A DNA stretch of 64,000 nt, taken from assembly GCA_018666155.1 (NCBI GenBank), contig JABJAH010000011.1, positions 62,001-126,000 on the forward strand, given 5' to 3'. The DNA comes from Rhodospirillaceae bacterium. Lineage in GTDB: Bacteria > Pseudomonadota > Alphaproteobacteria > Rhodospirillales > Rhodospirillaceae. How positions within the stretch are numbered: position 1 is the stretch's first letter; every line of letters begins with the position of its first letter. The notes under the pieces were generated by a model that saw only the letters and a program-made list of their open reading frames with translations, made no database searches and was not told the origin of the DNA. Of the stretch, positions 62,208 through 64,000 are shown one piece after another. A program made the translations under genes and the position numbers.

Positions 62208-63836
62208 CTAAATTTTCGCCAAGTCAAACCCATACATAGACCCAAAGATACCCGGATTGTCCATCTCGACAGAATGCCATTTCGCGATGTCACCACTCAC
62301 GTTCTCATCCGGATAAGTTCGTTTGAACGCGGCCGTCGCTGCATCAGGAAGCTCTAACCTTTGCACATAAAGCCCCGCCCCATGCGCCATTTTGCAGAAT
62401 GACTTTATGGTGAAGCGATGCTCTTGCACGTGGAACACAAGATCACGCCATTCCGACAGGGAATAAAAATCCCTGTAGGTCATGAGCGATTTTGCAGGAT
62501 GGCCCGAGGGCAACTCAGCAACAACTGTTCGCAAGTGCCGCATATCCTCCGGTGAAGATGTAAGCCTAAGCTCTTTACGAAGGGCTATCCCAGCCATCAC
62601 ATTGCGACGGCCTGATTCCGTATAGATTTCAATTCTAAGCCCATGCCGCCCGGCCATTACTGATCGAAGAGCTCGCAAACCAGCGGCAGGATGCTTCATA
62701 TGATGAATTACGCCAACACTTGATATCTTACTGAAACGAAGACCCGACGCTTCGAGATCGAGTAGGTCACCATGCAAAAATTTTATGTTGGACACCCCGT
62801 ATTCACAACTTTTCCGCAACCCATACGCCAGGCTGGAAAGACTGAGATCTATTGCCGTTATATCTCTATTCGGCCATGCCATCGCTAACGCCAGCGCCTG
62901 ACGACCTGTTCCACACCCTGCAATGAGGGTCGGGACCTCCTCTAATGATGGGTTAGAGTTTAATGCCTTAATGTGCACGGGTAGACGGTGCCATTTTGGG
63001 AAAGGGCTTTCTTCATACTGCCCTCTTACTGCTTTAGAAATGTCGTCCGTGATAGGAGATAGCGTTGAAATAGAGTCGCGCAGGGAACTCTCTTCCATTG
63101 GCTCCTGTAGGTGTACACGAGCCAGCAAAAGAGCGTCGACATTACCCCTCGCAATGCAGGCGTCTAACATCTCGTTTGCACGCGGATACAATGCCAGAGG
63201 TCGATACATGGCGACCAAAGAAATATTGAGGAATTCCTCCTCAGAAATCCGTTCTTCTTCAGAGAAAATTTTTGCGAGCAGGCGTTCAACGACAGCTGTT
63301 TCCTGATCACTCTCAGAAAACACGAAATCAGTCCTGGACCCGCACAATGCAAACGCGACTGCCAACGCTTCCGATGCTGGCAAACTCTTATCGGCATCTT
63401 CACTCATAATATGCGCCAAGAGATTCCGTCGCACCTGCGTTAACGTCAACTCAAGGCTCGCACTGGAGACAAACCCGTTCTTAAGATAGGTAGTCAACAA
63501 CGCGAATGGTTCAGACAACCTCCAAGATTGCAACGCCCGTGAAGTCTCGATTAGCGCGTCGCGGGAGCCGCTAAAAACCTGTTGGAGGTGATGCCTTAAG
63601 AAATTTGTTGTTACCCGCTCGACTTGCGCCAGATTGATACCGTCAACGGTCAAACATTCAGCTGCTCCGGCTATCAAGTTTGGACTCTCTTCCGACAACA
63701 CCACCTTTCCAAGAGCGTTTGCTACATCTTGCCAAGCCTTGCAGCGCTCTGGCACCAATGCAGCTGTATCCGGCTGCCTTTTGGCCCGGGCTTGCTGCAA
63801 AAGGTCGTCAATGTTTGATTGTTGGTTGGTCATCAC
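62208..63836 (-). CDS. Class I SAM-dependent methyltransferase with long helical N-terminus
   Basis: The 542-residue protein has about 285 residues of mostly helical sequence, then a methyltransferase domain: P-T-L-I-A-G-C-G-T-G-R-Q-A-L-A-L-A at about residues 295-312, I-T-A-I-D-L-S-L, G-D-L-L-D-L-E and S-V-G-V-I-H-H-M-K-H-P. The C-terminal third is alpha/beta. Similar proteins often carry TPR-like repeats at the N-terminus. The substrate is unknown. An ATG one codon inside (63833) is an alternative start. Confidence 0.85.
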   Translation of the reverse strand: MMTNQQSNIDDLLQQARAKRQPDTAALVPERCKAWQDVANALGKVVLSEESPNLIAGAAECLTVDGINLAQVERVTTNFLRHHLQQVFSGSRDALIETSRALQSWRLSEPFALLTTYLKNGFVSSASLELTLTQVRRNLLAHIMSEDADKSLPASEALAVAFALCGSRTDFVFSESDQETAVVERLLAKIFSEEERISEEEFLNISLVAMYRPLALYPRANEMLDACIARGNVDALLLARVHLQEPMEESSLRDSISTLSPITDDISKAVRGQYEESPFPKWHRLPVHIKALNSNPSLEEVPTLIAGCGTGRQALALAMAWPNRDITAIDLSLSSLAYGLRKSCEYGVSNIKFLHGDLLDLEASGLRFSKISSVGVIHHMKHPAAGLRALRSVMAGRHGLRIEIYTESGRRNVMAGIALRKELRLTSSPEDMRHLRTVVAELPSGHPAKSLMTYRDFYSLSEWRDLVFHVQEHRFTIKSFCKMAHGAGLYVQRLELPDAATAAFKRTYPDENVSGDIAKWHSVEMDNPGIFGSMYGFDLAKI

Positions 63837-63888
63837 CAGAAAGCCACACTAACCTTGGGGAGTAACTTAGACGGTATATCTGCTCGTC

Positions 63889-64000
63889 CTACACATCCTC
63901 AAGACCGTCGACGTCGTCATCACCGGGGTCCGGCCCATCATCATCGGGTGCATCGTCGGCCAGGCCGTCCTCTTCTTCCTCTTCATCAATGATGAAGCGC
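63889..64000 (-). CDS. C-terminal end of an acidic protein (5' end beyond the window)
   Basis: The minus-strand frame is open from the right edge to TAG at 63889. It gives 36 residues rich in Asp and Glu (F-I-I-D-E-E-E-E-D-G-L-A-D-D and D-G-L-E-D-V at the end). This is an acidic tail; no domain is visible. It is on the same strand as the methyltransferase that follows. Confidence 0.55.
   Translation of the reverse strand, partial: RFIIDEEEEEDGLADDAPDDDGPDPGDDDVDGLEDV

Noticed and set aside
1-64000. tRNA, rRNA, CRISPR arrays, integrases or insertion sequences
   Set aside because: None could be recognised by reading the gaps and frames; no tRNA scan could be run, so a missed tRNA is possible but unlikely because the gaps are short.

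Overview
The window is chromosomal DNA from a Gram-negative alphaproteobacterium, probably a free-living (perhaps marine) Rhodospirillales-like lineage. The lineage is inferred from gene content and order: plant-type glutamate-cysteine ligase, the block pmbA / DUF374 acyltransferase / lpxK / M23 peptidase / xseA / purD, the tadA-rluB-rsmD neighbourhood, and lipid A biosynthesis. GC content looks moderately high throughout. I saw no rRNA, tRNA, CRISPR array, integrase or intact insertion sequence.

Layout. (1) 1-4.6 kb: a minus-strand operon with overlapping or nearly abutting genes: VOC protein, a secreted CpcT/CpeT-like protein, a GlcD/DLD-type FAD oxidase, a ketopantoate-reductase-like enzyme and a HAD hydrolase cut by the left edge. 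(2) 4.7-23.3 kb: an accessory, catabolism-like region. It holds four Tat-exported DUF1838 proteins, a MAPEG protein, a GPH-type sugar/cation symporter, SnoaL-like small proteins, a TetR regulator between two paralogous multi-pass membrane proteins, a Rieske oxygenase, a beta-propeller phytase, two tandem family-5 solute-binding proteins without a transporter, an MBL-fold hydrolase and a VOC protein. The DUF1838 set is the best candidate here for an undescribed system: four exported paralogs of unknown activity with transport and oxidative genes around them. (3) 23.5-28.4 kb: a heavy-metal RND efflux module (small Cys-rich protein, CusB-like adaptor, CusA-like pump) with no outer-membrane channel. 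(4) 28.4-51.2 kb: mostly housekeeping genes: chorismate mutase-like, gshA, rsmE, ubiA, ubiD-like, pmbA, DUF374, lpxK, M23, xseA, purD, tadA, rluB, rsmD. Among them are a TPR-sulfotransferase and an HD-GYP protein with a large insertion. (5) 51.2-64 kb: mixed single genes: VOC/LysR divergent pair, DUF1330, DUF457, DUF4197, two methyltransferases, an exported SDR, tag, an orphan TRAP-type binding protein and a sulfatase.

Non-coding signals. There is a two-hairpin candidate small RNA ending in a U-tract (about 15.03-15.10 kb), a strong terminator at 21.16 kb, a TetR-type operator at 9.38 kb, a perfect 9-6-9 inverted repeat covering the ribosome-binding site of the LysR gene at 51.95 kb, and a 14-20 bp sequence present three times (13.57, 13.64 and 51.23 kb).

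How the parts may work together. The 4.7-23 kb region looks like uptake and oxidation of an unidentified organic substrate: exported DUF1838 proteins and binding proteins in the periplasm, a symporter and membrane proteins in the inner membrane, and Rieske, MBL and VOC enzymes in the cytoplasm. The substrate cannot be read from the sequence.
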